Assembly: GCA_002353555.1 (NCBI GenBank)
Contig: DEJO01000046.1
Span: forward strand, 1 to 33,617
Source of the DNA: Prevotella sp. UBA2746
GTDB taxonomy: Bacteria; Bacteroidota; Bacteroidia; Bacteroidales; Bacteroidaceae
Direction of reading: 5' to 3'
Length of the DNA stretch: 33,617 nt
Shown here: positions 11,847 through 22,090 of the stretch, one piece after another
Position numbering within the stretch: the stretch's first letter is position 1
Layout: each line of letters opens with the position of its first letter
Position numbers and translations under genes: made by a program
The notes under the pieces: model-generated
What the model was told of the DNA's origin: nothing
The model's input: only the letters and a program-made list of their open reading frames with translations
Databases searched by the model: none

Positions 11847-13863
11847 AGATGTTCATCTGACAATGTTTACAATCAAACTCCAAACGGAACCGGCGACGGT
11901 CAGGCAACTCCAGATAGAGAGGCTCGCGCCACGAGGGTTTCTGCCCGCCATGCTTCACACAACAGCCCAACGCATAACGCAGGCAATGGCGACATTGCAT
12001 GAGTACGGCCTCGCGTGGACGCGACAACTCGAAGGCGGGGGCAAGAGGATGCAGACCCTGGGCTTCGTAGAAAGCACGCGCCTGGCGGTTGGCGATGTTG
12101 TACATGTAGGGGTACGGGTAGGTGGGCAGAGGTTGTTGTGACAATGCCACAACAGACGGAACGGAAGGGACGGAATCCTGAGGGGCAGACGGAACGGAAT
12201 CCTGGGGAACGGAAGGGACGGAATCCTGGGTGGAAGGAGACGGAGATACGGGAGTTATTGCCGTTATAGCTTTCCTTCTGAGCTCTACCAGCATACTGCT
12301 GGGAATGAAATACTTATCCGCACCTTCATCTATCTCTATGTGGTCACAACAATATGGTGTATTTCCTAACTTAGTGAGCTGGCGAATGATGTTTTCGCGC
12401 TGGGGCTTCTGAGCCAGTTGCTTCTCACAAACGATGGAAGCGGAAGCTTTAAATGGCTGACGGCCTTCCGAAAGGGAGGACTGAAAGTTTTCCGAAGGGG
12501 AGGACTGACGACCTTCCGAAGGGGAGGAATGACGACCTTCCGAAAGGGAGGAATGACGGACGTCCATTGAAACGGTCAGCAGGAAGCCGTCTTCTAATTC
12601 AGCCAGCTGCATGACAAGGGGTATCTTCCGTTCGGCAGTCTTGCCAGAGAGCAGTTTCTCGAACGCCACATCCTGATTGCGATACAGCGCCGTTCCGGGT
12701 TGCAGGCTGTCGGGCATCCTCAAAGGAAACAGCCGGTTGCCCTCGGCACGGTTCACGCGGAAGCCCTCCAGTTGACGGTCGTCGTTGAAGAAGCAGAGCC
12801 CGTCACCATTGGCGAAAGCTGCCGTCCCAGCTACGGTGAACATGTTACGGCGAATCTCCTTCACTCTTCCCACATATTCGCCCATAGCTTTCGGTGTGTC
12901 GAAAGAGGTGATGTCACCCTGTCGCCCGTGCAGGAAATAGCTGGTGAAGCCTCGGTTGAAAGTCTTCTTCAGGTCGGGCGTAAATAAATAGGTGGTACGC
13001 CCGAACGAGGCACGGCGATAGCTGTCCGGATGACGGGCGACAATCTCGTCCAGCCGCTGGCTGTATGCCGCCACGACGTTCTTCACATAGCCCACATCCT
13101 TCAGCCGTCCTTCAATCTTGAACGAGCAGGCTCCTGCCTCGATGAGTTCTTCAAGATAGTCTATGCGGCACATGTCACGGAGCGAAAGCAGGTGGCGCTG
13201 GTGCTCTATGACGTTGCCTTCACTATCCTTCAAGTCGAACTTCAGGCGGCAGAACTGTGCGCAGGCGCCTCGGTTGGCGCTGCGTCCGAAACAATACTGC
13301 GAGGCATAGCAGATGCCGGAATAGCTTACGCAGAGGGCTCCGTGGACGAAGACCTCCAGTTCCACGTCGGGCACCTCGCGATGAATCTCGGCTATCTCAC
13401 GAATGGATAGCTCCCGTGCGAGGACGACACGGCTGAAACCCAGCGAGCGCAGCCAGCGCACCTTCTCTGCCGTGCGGTTGTCGGTCTGGGTAGAAGCATG
13501 GAGGGAAGCCCCCTCCAAAGAAGTAACTTCACGCCCTCCCACGACGGGGATGGACCGGGGGGAGGCTATTCCCATGTCCTGTACGAGGAAGGCATCAGCC
13601 CCTACCCTCTTGAGCTGTTCCATGAGCCGTCGGGTGTCTTCCAGCTCGTCATCGTAGATGATGGTGTTGACGGTAACATAGACTTTGGCACCAAACTGAT
13701 GGGCATAGCGACATAGCTCCGCAATGTCGTCTACGGAGTTGCCTGCGGCAGCACGCGCCCCAAAGCGTTGTGCTCCTATGTAGACGGCATCGGCACCATG
13801 CTCAATGGCAGCGATGCCGCATGCTAAGTTCTTGGCTGGAGCCAGAAGTTCTATTGCTTTCAC
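11836..13863 (-). CDS. Peptidase U32 family protein (RlhA/TrhP-type tRNA or rRNA hydroxylation)
   Basis: The 675-residue protein begins MKAIELLAPAKNLACGIAAI and EHGADAVYIGAQRFGARAAA, the U32 TIM-barrel N-terminus. It has VFVHGALCVSYSGICYASQY followed by CFGRSANRGACAQFCRL; Cys residues in these segments are at positions that bind an iron-sulfur cluster in U32 proteins such as UbiU and UbiV. U32 members RlhA and TrhP take part in C2501 hydroxylation of 23S rRNA and 5-hydroxyuridine formation in tRNA. The length and extra C-terminal region favour the longer RlhA-like class. The C-terminus has CRHCLRYALGCCVKHG and CKHCQM, a probable metal site. Two low-complexity inserts interrupt the second half (residues 437-469 and 542-570). 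The ATG overlaps the metA stop by four bases. Confidence 0.88.
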   Translation of the reverse strand: MKAIELLAPAKNLACGIAAIEHGADAVYIGAQRFGARAAAGNSVDDIAELCRYAHQFGAKVYVTVNTIIYDDELEDTRRLMEQLKRVGADAFLVQDMGIASPRSIPVVGGREVTSLEGASLHASTQTDNRTAEKVRWLRSLGFSRVVLARELSIREIAEIHREVPDVELEVFVHGALCVSYSGICYASQYCFGRSANRGACAQFCRLKFDLKDSEGNVIEHQRHLLSLRDMCRIDYLEELIEAGACSFKIEGRLKDVGYVKNVVAAYSQRLDEIVARHPDSYRRASFGRTTYLFTPDLKKTFNRGFTSYFLHGRQGDITSFDTPKAMGEYVGRVKEIRRNMFTVAGTAAFANGDGLCFFNDDRQLEGFRVNRAEGNRLFPLRMPDSLQPGTALYRNQDVAFEKLLSGKTAERKIPLVMQLAELEDGFLLTVSMDVRHSSLSEGRHSSPSEGRQSSPSENFQSSLSEGRQPFKASASIVCEKQLAQKPQRENIIRQLTKLGNTPYCCDHIEIDEGADKYFIPSSMLVELRRKAITAITPVSPSPSTQDSVPSVPQDSVPSAPQDSVPSVPSVVALSQQPLPTYPYPYMYNIANRQARAFYEAQGLHPLAPAFELSRPREAVLMQCRHCLRYALGCCVKHGGQKPSWREPLYLELPDRRRFRLEFDCKHCQMNIYAE
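12155..12235 (-). repeat. Imperfect repeat encoding QDSVPSxP units in the U32 gene
   Basis: The 10-mer cggaatcctg occurs at 12171-12180, 12195-12204 and 12219-12228, exactly 24 bases apart, separated by purine-rich ggaacggaaggga-type spacers. On the minus strand it encodes repeated QDSVPS peptides between VSPSPST and VVALSQQPLP. The 24-base period keeps the frame, and the product is a Ser/Pro/Asp-rich, probably disordered linker. Confidence 0.75.
12458..12553 (-). repeat. Four 24-base repeats encoding an SSxSEGRx octapeptide in the U32 gene
   Basis: Four consecutive 24-base units each contain CCTTCCGAAGGG or a one-base variant (CTTTCGGAAGG on the other strand). Units begin at 12458, 12482, 12506 and 12530. 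The translation repeats SSLSEGRH, SSPSEGRQ, SSPSENFQ and SSLSEGRQ in frame. Each unit carries a near-perfect CCTTC-C-GAAGG palindrome. Confidence 0.85.
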
Positions 13864-14777
13864 CCAATGTCTTCTATGTTGTATGGTGTTTCTTGATAGA
13901 CGTAATAGTTAATCCAGTTGGCGAAGAGCAGGTTGGCATGGGCTCTCCAGGTGACCAACGGCGGATTGTCGGGGTTGTCGTCCATATAGTAGTTGACGGG
14001 CATCTCCACGTCGTCGCGCTTTCCGGCGTCGCGCCTGTACTCTTTGTCCAGCGTGTCGGGAGCATATTCCAAGTGTCCGGTGATGAAAATCTCGCGTCCG
14101 TTGCGTGCCATGACCATGCTTACTCCGCTCTCCGGCGACTCAGAGATGAGGGTGAGCGCCTTGCGCCGGAGGATGTCTTCGCGGTGAATCTCCGTATGCC
14201 GGCTCTGGGGCATGGAGAAGACATCGTCGAAGCCTCTGAATATGGGCAGCGAGGGGTCTAACGGATATTGCGGGAAGATGCCGAACATCTTCTTTTCCAG
14301 CGGATACTTGGGCACTCCGTAGTGGAAGTAGAGCCCGGCTTGTGCCGCCCAGCAGATGTACATGGTCGATGTGACGTGGGTGTGTGCCCAGTCGAAGATG
14401 TCGCATATCTCGTCCCAGTACTCCACCGCCTCAAAGTCGAGGGTCTCTACGGGTGCGCCTGTGATGATCATGCCGTCGAATTTCTCATTCCTCATGGTCT
14501 CGAAACTGCGGTAGAACATCATCATGTGTTCCACGGGTGTGTTCTTGGGCGTATGGCTCTGTAGCTTCATGAAGCTGATTTCCAGCTGCAAGGGTGTGTT
14601 CGATAGCAGGCGTATGAGGTCGGTCTCTGTGGTGACCTTCAGGGGCATCAGGTTCAGTATGACGATGCGCAAGGGACGGATGTCCTGCGTGTGGGCACGC
14701 GAGTCATCCATGACGAAGATGTTCTCTTTCTTCAGCAGGTCTATGGCCGGAAGCCTGTCGGGTAGTCTTAATGGCAT
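13860..14777 (-). CDS. metA: Homoserine O-acyltransferase, probably acetyl-CoA specific
   Basis: The 305-residue protein has the full MetA layout. It activates homoserine in methionine synthesis in the cytoplasm. Catalytic Cys142 lies in TMYICWAAQAG, and His235 and Glu237 lie in ITGHLEYAPD. Residue 111 is Glu (TGAPVETLDF). In MetA enzymes Glu at 111 goes with acetyl-CoA and Gly with succinyl-CoA, so this enzyme is predicted to be an acetyltransferase although the family is usually named succinyltransferase. The residue numbers match the E. coli numbering without shifts. Its stop overlaps the U32 start by four bases. No promoter consensus is visible in the 56-base AT-rich gap to the M13 peptidase gene, so readthrough from that gene is possible. 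Confidence 0.96.
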   Translation of the reverse strand: MPLRLPDRLPAIDLLKKENIFVMDDSRAHTQDIRPLRIVILNLMPLKVTTETDLIRLLSNTPLQLEISFMKLQSHTPKNTPVEHMMMFYRSFETMRNEKFDGMIITGAPVETLDFEAVEYWDEICDIFDWAHTHVTSTMYICWAAQAGLYFHYGVPKYPLEKKMFGIFPQYPLDPSLPIFRGFDDVFSMPQSRHTEIHREDILRRKALTLISESPESGVSMVMARNGREIFITGHLEYAPDTLDKEYRRDAGKRDDVEMPVNYYMDDNPDNPPLVTWRAHANLLFANWINYYVYQETPYNIEDIG

Positions 14778-14833
14778 GCTTTAAGATGAAAGATGAAAAA
14801 TTAAAGATTAAAGATTAAAAGATGAAGACCTTA
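14778..14833. repeat. AT-rich simple repeat between pepO-type gene and metA
   Basis: The plus strand reads aagatgaaagatgaaaaatt followed by aaagattaaagattaaaaga. It is a degenerate 7-8-base repeat (AAAGATT/AAAGATG). It fills the gap between the M13 peptidase stop and the metA start and contains no TAnnTTTG box. Confidence 0.7.
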
Positions 14834-16861
14834 CTACCAAAGGTCGAGTCGTTGTTCTTTGGGGATAAACATCTTGTCGCCCTCCTTCACGTTGAAGGCG
14901 TCATACCACATATCGATGTGTGGCAGGGCTCCATTGACGCGCCATTCGCCCAGCGAGTGTGGGTCATTTTTTACACGATTGCGTATTTCCTTCTCGGTGA
15001 TGTTCTGTCCCCACACGCCGGCATAGGCGATGAAGAATCGCTGGTCAGGTGTAAAACCGTCTTTCACTTTCAGAGGTTTCTTGGCTGTAGCGTTCTTATA
15101 GGCATAGAACGACACCTGCAGCCCTCCGTGGTCGGCAAGGTTCTCGCCGAGGGTGAAGCGTCCGTTGGCGTTCAGGTCGGGCAGCACCTTAATGTTGGAG
15201 AAGAATTCGGCATAGAGATTTGCGCGTTCTTCAAAGCCCTTGGCATCAGCAGCCGTCCACCAGTCGTGCATATTGCCGTCGGCGTCATACTGCCGTCCCT
15301 GGTCGTCAAAGCCGTGTGTCATTTCGTGTCCTATAACGACACCGATGGCACCATAGTTGAATGCCTCGTCTGCCTTAGGGTCAAAGAAGGGATATTGCAG
15401 GATACCTGCCGGGAAGCAGATTTCGTTAGTCGTCGGATTATAATAGGCATTGACAGTCTGTGGTGTCATGTACCACTCGTCGCGGTCAACCGGTTTTCCT
15501 GCTTTCTCCTCGATGTGGCTATCGTGGCTCCATCGACGGCATGCCTGGATATTCTCGTAGTAACTCTTCGAAGGATCTATAGTGAGTTTGGAATAGTCCT
15601 TCCACTTGTTAGGATAGCCTATCTTTACGTAAAAAGTACTCAGTTTCTTGTGAGCGTTGGCTTTGGTAGAATCGCTCATCCACGTCTGTGCATCGATGCG
15701 TTGGTCAAGCGACGTCTGCAGGTTCTTCACGAGTTTCTCCATGATTTTTTTCGACGATGCGGGGAAGTATCGGTCGCAATACATCTTTCCCAAGGCCTCG
15801 CCCATGGTGCTCTGTACCTGATTGGTTGCACGCTTCCACAATGGGAAATCTTCTTTTCTGCCCGACATGGTTTTGCCAAAGAAATCAAAATTGGCTTCAC
15901 GAATCTCGTCTGTGAGATAACTTGAAGCACTTGTAATGACATCCCACTCCATGTAGGCACGCAGGTCATCAGCTGTCATGGCTGCTGTCAGTTTGTCCAG
16001 CCCTTCCATGAATTTAGGCTGACCAACTATCATCTCTTGGATGTATTCTGCTTTCACTCCCTCGGCAACAGCCAGTTCCTCGAGCGGAATATTGGGATAG
16101 TTAGTTTGGAACTCTTTCAGTGTCATCTTGTTGTAGTTAGCCTGCGGGTCGCGCAACTCAGTCTTGCTCTTGGAAATGAGAGCCAGCGCTGTCTCGAAGC
16201 GGAACACAGCATCACGCTTGGAAACAGCCTGGGCTTCTGTAAATCCAAAAAGACGGAACATGCGCACGATGTGCTCTTTGTAAGCCTCACGTATAGCAAC
16301 GGTAGCCTCGTCGTTGTTCAGGTAATAGTCTTTCTGTCCGAGCGTCAGTCCACCCTGCGAAATGTTCAAGATATTCATCGTAACGTTCTTCTCATCGGCT
16401 CCGAAATAACTACTGAAAGGCACACCATAGCCAAAGACGGCATATTTCTTCTGCAACGCCAACAGATCTGACTTTGTACGTGAAGATTCCAATTCGTCAA
16501 GCAAAGGTTTCACAGGAGCTATGCCCTCCTTGTTGCGGCGCTCAACATCCATAGCCATCTTGTAGAAGTCTGCAAGCTTGCGCTCTGTCGATCCTTCAGC
16601 AAACGTCTTTTTCTTCAGTTCGTCCAAAATGCTATTGATACGCTTGTTGTTGTCTTCCTGCAACTGGTCGAAGCTGCCGAAGCGCGAGTAGGCAGCCGGC
16701 AGCGGGTTCAGCTTCTGCCATCCGCCGGTAGCAAACTGGTAGAAGTCTTCCTGCGGCTTTGCCTTCTTGTCAAGGTTCTCCATCTTGAGTCCCGACTTGT
16801 CTTGTGCCATGCCTGCAACGGGAACGGCAGCCATGAGTATCATCGGAATAATCTGTTTCAT
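14834..16861 (-). CDS. M13 family metallopeptidase (neprilysin/PepO type), exported
   Basis: This zinc endopeptidase of about 675 residues has the zinc site GHEMTHGFDDQGR near residue 512 and the third ligand in ENLADHGGL near 570. The N-terminal helical domain starts with QEDFYQFATGGWQKLNPLPA, and NAYYNPTTNEICFPAGIL precedes the zinc site, both typical of M13. The signal peptide is MKQIIPMILMAAVPVAGMAQ. The frame opens at 16912, but I chose the ATG at 16861: AAGGA sits seven bases before it and the signal peptide starts there. An ATG at 16867 is also possible. Family members cleave small peptides in the periplasm or on the cell surface. The promoter lies at 16917-16947, which also excludes the longest start. 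Confidence 0.94.
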   Translation of the reverse strand: MKQIIPMILMAAVPVAGMAQDKSGLKMENLDKKAKPQEDFYQFATGGWQKLNPLPAAYSRFGSFDQLQEDNNKRINSILDELKKKTFAEGSTERKLADFYKMAMDVERRNKEGIAPVKPLLDELESSRTKSDLLALQKKYAVFGYGVPFSSYFGADEKNVTMNILNISQGGLTLGQKDYYLNNDEATVAIREAYKEHIVRMFRLFGFTEAQAVSKRDAVFRFETALALISKSKTELRDPQANYNKMTLKEFQTNYPNIPLEELAVAEGVKAEYIQEMIVGQPKFMEGLDKLTAAMTADDLRAYMEWDVITSASSYLTDEIREANFDFFGKTMSGRKEDFPLWKRATNQVQSTMGEALGKMYCDRYFPASSKKIMEKLVKNLQTSLDQRIDAQTWMSDSTKANAHKKLSTFYVKIGYPNKWKDYSKLTIDPSKSYYENIQACRRWSHDSHIEEKAGKPVDRDEWYMTPQTVNAYYNPTTNEICFPAGILQYPFFDPKADEAFNYGAIGVVIGHEMTHGFDDQGRQYDADGNMHDWWTAADAKGFEERANLYAEFFSNIKVLPDLNANGRFTLGENLADHGGLQVSFYAYKNATAKKPLKVKDGFTPDQRFFIAYAGVWGQNITEKEIRNRVKNDPHSLGEWRVNGALPHIDMWYDAFNVKEGDKMFIPKEQRLDLW

Positions 16862-16916
16862 TTTCATATCCTTCGTTTTATGATTAAGTTTTGATTCTTT
16901 TTTCAATTTCAAACTG

Positions 16917-16947
16917 CAAAGTTACATAAAAACGAGAGCAGAACAAA
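16917..16947 (-). promoter_or_regulatory. Promoter of the M13 peptidase gene
   Basis: On the minus strand TTTG (16947-16944), 19 bases, then TAACTTTG (16924-16917) form a full Bacteroidota promoter. The expected transcription start lies near 16910, about 50 bases before the chosen ATG. Confidence 0.75.
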
Positions 16948-17058
16948 ATAAAACGAGTTTTATTTTTTATGCTGAGTGCATTGTAAGTTCTCTAAAGATA
17001 CGAAATCTCTCCCAATTCTTTGCAACCAAAACCAGAAAGACGAGGAATGGATGCAAAA

Positions 17059-17166
17059 ACCTATGGTTTGGCAAGGCGAAACCTATGGTTTTGCACGGTA
17101 AAAGCTATGGTTTTGCAAGGCGAAACCTATGGTTTAGCAAAGTAAAAACTATGGTTTAGCGAGAAG
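17059..17166. repeat. 22-base tandem repeat, five units
   Basis: Five units of the pattern acctatggttttgcaaggcg followed by aa start at 17059, 17081, 17103, 17125 and 17147; the last is partial. CTATGGTTT is kept in all five, and the second half varies between GCAAGGCGAA, GCACGGTAAA and GCAAAGTAAA. The array lies between the M13 peptidase promoter and the stop of the ABC-F gene, ending 10 bases from it. Confidence 0.9.
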
Positions 17167-17176
17167 GGCGCTCCCG

Positions 17177-19093
<1,917 letters not shown>

Positions 19094-19115
19094 TTCTACG
19101 TCGTTATTTCGGCTG

Positions 19116-19123
19116 CAAAGGTA
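19116..19123 (-). promoter_or_regulatory. -7 box of the ABC-F gene
   Basis: On the minus strand TACCTTTG (19123-19116) matches TAnnTTTG and lies 23 bases before the ATG at 19093. No good TTTG occurs 19 bases upstream; that place is occupied by the GAATTAT repeat. Confidence 0.55.
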
Positions 19124-19135
19124 AGAAATAATTAT

Positions 19136-19184
19136 GAATTGCGAATTGTGAATTATGAATTATGAATTATGAATTGTGAATTAA
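19136..19184. repeat. Seven 7-base GAATTAT-type tandem repeats between ABC-F and tex
   Basis: Seven consecutive heptamers run from 19136 to 19184: GAATTGC, GAATTGT, GAATTAT three times, GAATTGT and GAATTAA. The array lies between two divergent TACCTTTG boxes. Arrays of this type are common between genes in Prevotella and its relatives (general knowledge). Confidence 0.9.
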
Positions 19185-19190
19185 ATATAT

Positions 19191-19198
19191 TACCTTTG
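19191..19198 (+). promoter_or_regulatory. -7 box of tex, next to the start codon
   Basis: TACCTTTG lies four bases before the ATG at 19203. Bacteroidota transcripts begin about five to eight bases after this box, so the mRNA would be leaderless or nearly so. No TTTG lies 19-20 bases upstream. Confidence 0.45.
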
Positions 19199-19202
19199 TG
19201 CC

Positions 19203-21341
19203 ATGAACATATTCACGAAAATCATAGCACAAAGGCTGCAACTGCCTGAACAGGGAGTAGAAAACACGCTGAAACTGCTCGACGAAGGATGCACCATCCC
19301 GTTCATATCGCGCTACCGCAAGGAACGCACGGGCAACCTCAACGAAGTACAGATAACGCTCATCAGCGAACAGAACGACAAACTGAAGGAACTGCAGAAA
19401 CGCAAGGAGACCATCGTCAAGACGATAACGGAGCAGGAGAAGATGACACCCGAACTGGAACGGCGCATCGACACATGCTGGGACAGTACGGAACTGGAAG
19501 ACCTCTACCTGCCCTACAAGCCGAAGCGAAGGACCCGCGCGCAGGTAGCCCGCGAACAAGGACTGGAACCGCTGGCACAAATCCTGATGCTCCAGCGCGA
19601 ACACAACCTGAAAGCGGCAGCACAACGCTTCGTCCGTGGTGATGTCATCACCACGACAGAGCTCGCCCTACAGGGTGCCAAGGACATCGTTGCCGAACAA
19701 CTCAGCGAGAACAGCCAGGTGCGCAACCAGCTGCGCGCCATCTTCCGCCGCCAGGCGCTCATCTCGTCGAAGGTAGTGAAGAGCAAGCAAGACTCCGACG
19801 AGGCACAGAAATACCGCGACTACTTTGACTTCTCGGAACCGCTGAAGCGATGCTCGTCCCACCGCCTGCTGGCCATGAGGCGCGGAGAGGAGGAAGGTAT
19901 CCTCCGCGTCAGCATATCGCCCGAAGACGAAGAGGAATCTATCTATAAGGTGAAAAGGAACCTGCCACCCTTCCAAGGGTCTAAAGCCTGCCGGCAACTG
20001 CTGGAGGAGGCAGCGGAAGACAGCTACAAACGACTGCTGAAACCGTCTATAGAGAACGAGTTTGCAGCATGGAGCAAGGAGCGTGCCGACGACGAGGCCA
20101 TTGCCGTCTTTGCTGAGAACCTGCGCCAGCTGCTGCTCTCGGCACCGCTCGGACAGAAGCGCGTCATGGGCATAGACCCAGGATTCAGAACAGGATGCAA
20201 GGTGGTGTGTCTCGACGCTCAGGGCAACCTGCTGCACCATGAAGCCATCTTCCCCCACCCGCCCGTCAACCACGGCATGCAGGCAATGGTCACCGTAGAG
20301 CAGTTGCTGAAGAAATACAGGATAGAGGCTATCGCCGTCGGCAACGGAACAGCCAGCCGTGAGACGGTTGCTTTTATAAAAGGCTGTGCCGACACCCCGC
20401 CGCTCTATGTCGTCAGCGAAGACGGAGCATCGGTCTATTCGGCATCCAAGACGGCACGTGAGGAATTTCCTGACGAGGATGTCACCGTCAGGGGAGCCGT
20501 CTCCATAGGCAGGAGACTGATGGACCCGCTGGCTGAACTGGTCAAGATAGACCCGAAGAGTATCGGCGTGGGACAATATCAGCACGATGTGGACCAGTCG
20601 AAACTGAAGCACTCACTCGACCAAGTGGTCGAGAGCTGCGTCAACCTCGTGGGAGTGAACCTGAACACGGCATCGCAACACCTGCTGACATACGTCAGCG
20701 GACTCGGTCCCGGCTTGGCAAAGAACATCGTGGAATACCGCAAGGAGAACGGAGCCTTCACCTCACGCGCCCAACTGAAGAAGGTGCCGAGACTCGGACC
20801 GGCTGCCTTCCAGCAATGTGCCGGATTCCTCCGCATTCCCGATGCCAAGAATCCGCTCGACAACTCGGCGGTACACCCGGAGAGCTACTCCGTCGTGGAA
20901 CAGATGGCTAAGGACTGCGGATGCACCATCAGCCAGCTCGTCGGCAACAAGGAACAGCAGAAGGACATCGACATCAAGCGATACGTCACCCAGGAAGTGG
21001 GACTACCGACGCTGACCGACATCATGCACGAACTGGAGAAACCGGGACGCGACCCGCGCGAACAGCTGGAAGAGTTTGAGTTCGACCCGAACGTGAAGGA
21101 CATAGAAGACCTTGTCGAAGGGATGGTGCTGCCGGGCATCGTCACCAACATCACCAACTTCGGAGCCTTTGTAGACATCGGCGTTCATCAGGACGGACTC
21201 GTACACGTCTCACAACTCGCCGACCGATTCGTCAAGGACCCCACGCAGGTGGTGAAGTTGCACCAGCACGTCATGGTAAGGGTGATGGAGGTTGACCAGC
21301 GCCGCCGCCGCATCTCCCTGTCAATGAGAAATGTAGAGTAG
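19203..21341 (+). CDS. tex: Tex family RNA-binding transcriptional accessory protein
   Basis: The 712-residue protein has all Tex parts in order: the N-terminal helical domain (GCTIPFISRYRKERTGNLNE), a YqgF/RNase-H-like domain starting RVMGIDPGFRTGCKVVCLDA near residue 320, helix-hairpin-helix motifs (YVSGLGPGLAKNIVEYRK and VPRLGPAAFQQCAGFLRI), and a C-terminal S1 domain (GMVLPGIVTNITNFGAFVDI, then QDGLVHVSQLADRFV). Tex binds nucleic acid through the S1 domain and affects transcription; its precise role in Bacteroidota is not established. The start ATGAACATATTC gives MNIFTKIIAQRLQLPEQGVE, the usual N-terminus. It is followed by a strong hairpin at 21358-21387. Confidence 0.97.
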   Translation: MNIFTKIIAQRLQLPEQGVENTLKLLDEGCTIPFISRYRKERTGNLNEVQITLISEQNDKLKELQKRKETIVKTITEQEKMTPELERRIDTCWDSTELEDLYLPYKPKRRTRAQVAREQGLEPLAQILMLQREHNLKAAAQRFVRGDVITTTELALQGAKDIVAEQLSENSQVRNQLRAIFRRQALISSKVVKSKQDSDEAQKYRDYFDFSEPLKRCSSHRLLAMRRGEEEGILRVSISPEDEEESIYKVKRNLPPFQGSKACRQLLEEAAEDSYKRLLKPSIENEFAAWSKERADDEAIAVFAENLRQLLLSAPLGQKRVMGIDPGFRTGCKVVCLDAQGNLLHHEAIFPHPPVNHGMQAMVTVEQLLKKYRIEAIAVGNGTASRETVAFIKGCADTPPLYVVSEDGASVYSASKTAREEFPDEDVTVRGAVSIGRRLMDPLAELVKIDPKSIGVGQYQHDVDQSKLKHSLDQVVESCVNLVGVNLNTASQHLLTYVSGLGPGLAKNIVEYRKENGAFTSRAQLKKVPRLGPAAFQQCAGFLRIPDAKNPLDNSAVHPESYSVVEQMAKDCGCTISQLVGNKEQQKDIDIKRYVTQEVGLPTLTDIMHELEKPGRDPREQLEEFEFDPNVKDIEDLVEGMVLPGIVTNITNFGAFVDIGVHQDGLVHVSQLADRFVKDPTQVVKLHQHVMVRVMEVDQRRRRISLSMRNVE

Positions 21342-21357
21342 CACCAAGAAAAAGGAA

Positions 21358-21387
21358 AGCCGCAACCCTCTTGCAAAGGTTGCGGCT
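21358..21387. terminator. Bidirectional terminator between tex and rplT
   Basis: AGCCGCAACC (21358-21367) and GGTTGCGGCT (21378-21387) are perfect complements around a 10-base loop. In the rplT direction the stem is followed by a T-rich run (ttcctttttctt); in the tex direction only by ttat. It lies between convergent genes, 16 bases after the tex stop. Confidence 0.85.
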
Positions 21388-21445
21388 TTATCATGCTGAC
21401 AGAAAATACCCAACGTGGGGCATCATCTGCTGATGTGGGTTAAGT

Positions 21446-21790
21446 TTACTTTACCTTGTCAACGATAGCCTTGAAAGCGGCAGGATTGTTGACGGCGAGG
21501 TCAGCGAGAACCTTGCGGTTCAGGTCGATGCCAGCCTTGTGCAGGGCACCCATGAACTGTGAGTAGCTCATGCCTTCAAGACGTGCAGCGGCGTTGATAC
21601 GCTGAATCCACAGAGCGCGGAAGTTGCGCTTCTTTAATCGACGGTCACGATAAGCATAAGTCAAACCCTTCTCCCAAGTGTTCTTTGCTACCGTCCATAC
21701 ATTCTTGCGTGCTCCAAAGTAACCCTTTGTGAGCTTCAGGATACGTGTTCTTTTTGCTTTTGAAGCAACGTGATTTACTGATCTTGGCAT
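21446..21790 (-). CDS. rplT: 50S ribosomal protein L20
   Basis: The 114-residue protein reads MPRSVNHVASKAKRTRILKL and continues TKGYFGARKNVWTVAKNTWE, the standard L20 N-terminus. The C-terminal domain includes RALWIQRINAAARLEGMSYS, which in other bacteria also contacts mRNA for autoregulation. L20 binds 23S rRNA and is needed early in 50S assembly. It is the third gene of infC-rpmI-rplT and starts 33 bases after the rpmI stop. Length is normal. Confidence 0.98.
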   Translation of the reverse strand: MPRSVNHVASKAKRTRILKLTKGYFGARKNVWTVAKNTWEKGLTYAYRDRRLKKRNFRALWIQRINAAARLEGMSYSQFMGALHKAGIDLNRKVLADLAVNNPAAFKAIVDKVK

Positions 21791-21823
21791 AATTTTCTTC
21801 TTTTTAAGTGACTAATGAAATGA

Positions 21824-22021
21824 TTAACGGAGGCAGAGCAAATCGCGAACCTGCTTCAAGTTTGTACGGTCTACGAGAGTCTGGTGAACCAGATTTCTCT
21901 TCTGCTTCTTGGTTTTCTTAGTCAGAATGTGACTGTGGTAAGCGTGATGTCTCTTGATCTTACCGGTTCCGGTGAAGCGGAAACGCTTCTTTGCACCGGA
22001 GTTTGTCTTTACTTTTGGCAT
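21824..22021 (-). CDS. rpmI: 50S ribosomal protein L35
   Basis: The 65-residue protein is MPKVKTNSGAKKRFRFTGTG followed by KIKRHHAYHSHILTKKTKKQ, a basic L35 of normal length. The open frame extends 14 codons upstream to 22063, but L35 proteins begin MPK(V/M)K, so the ATG at 22021 is the start. It lies in the conserved infC-rpmI-rplT order. The gap to infC is about 157 bases and almost purely pyrimidine on the plus strand. Confidence 0.97.
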   Translation of the reverse strand: MPKVKTNSGAKKRFRFTGTGKIKRHHAYHSHILTKKTKKQKRNLVHQTLVDRTNLKQVRDLLCLR

Positions 22022-22090
22022 TTTTTTACGTTTTAAATTGTTATTAATTATAGGTGGTGGCAACGCATATACCGGGCGTTACGCACCATG

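Noticed and set aside
17059..17166. 22-base array considered as a CRISPR array
   Set aside because: The units abut each other with no spacers.
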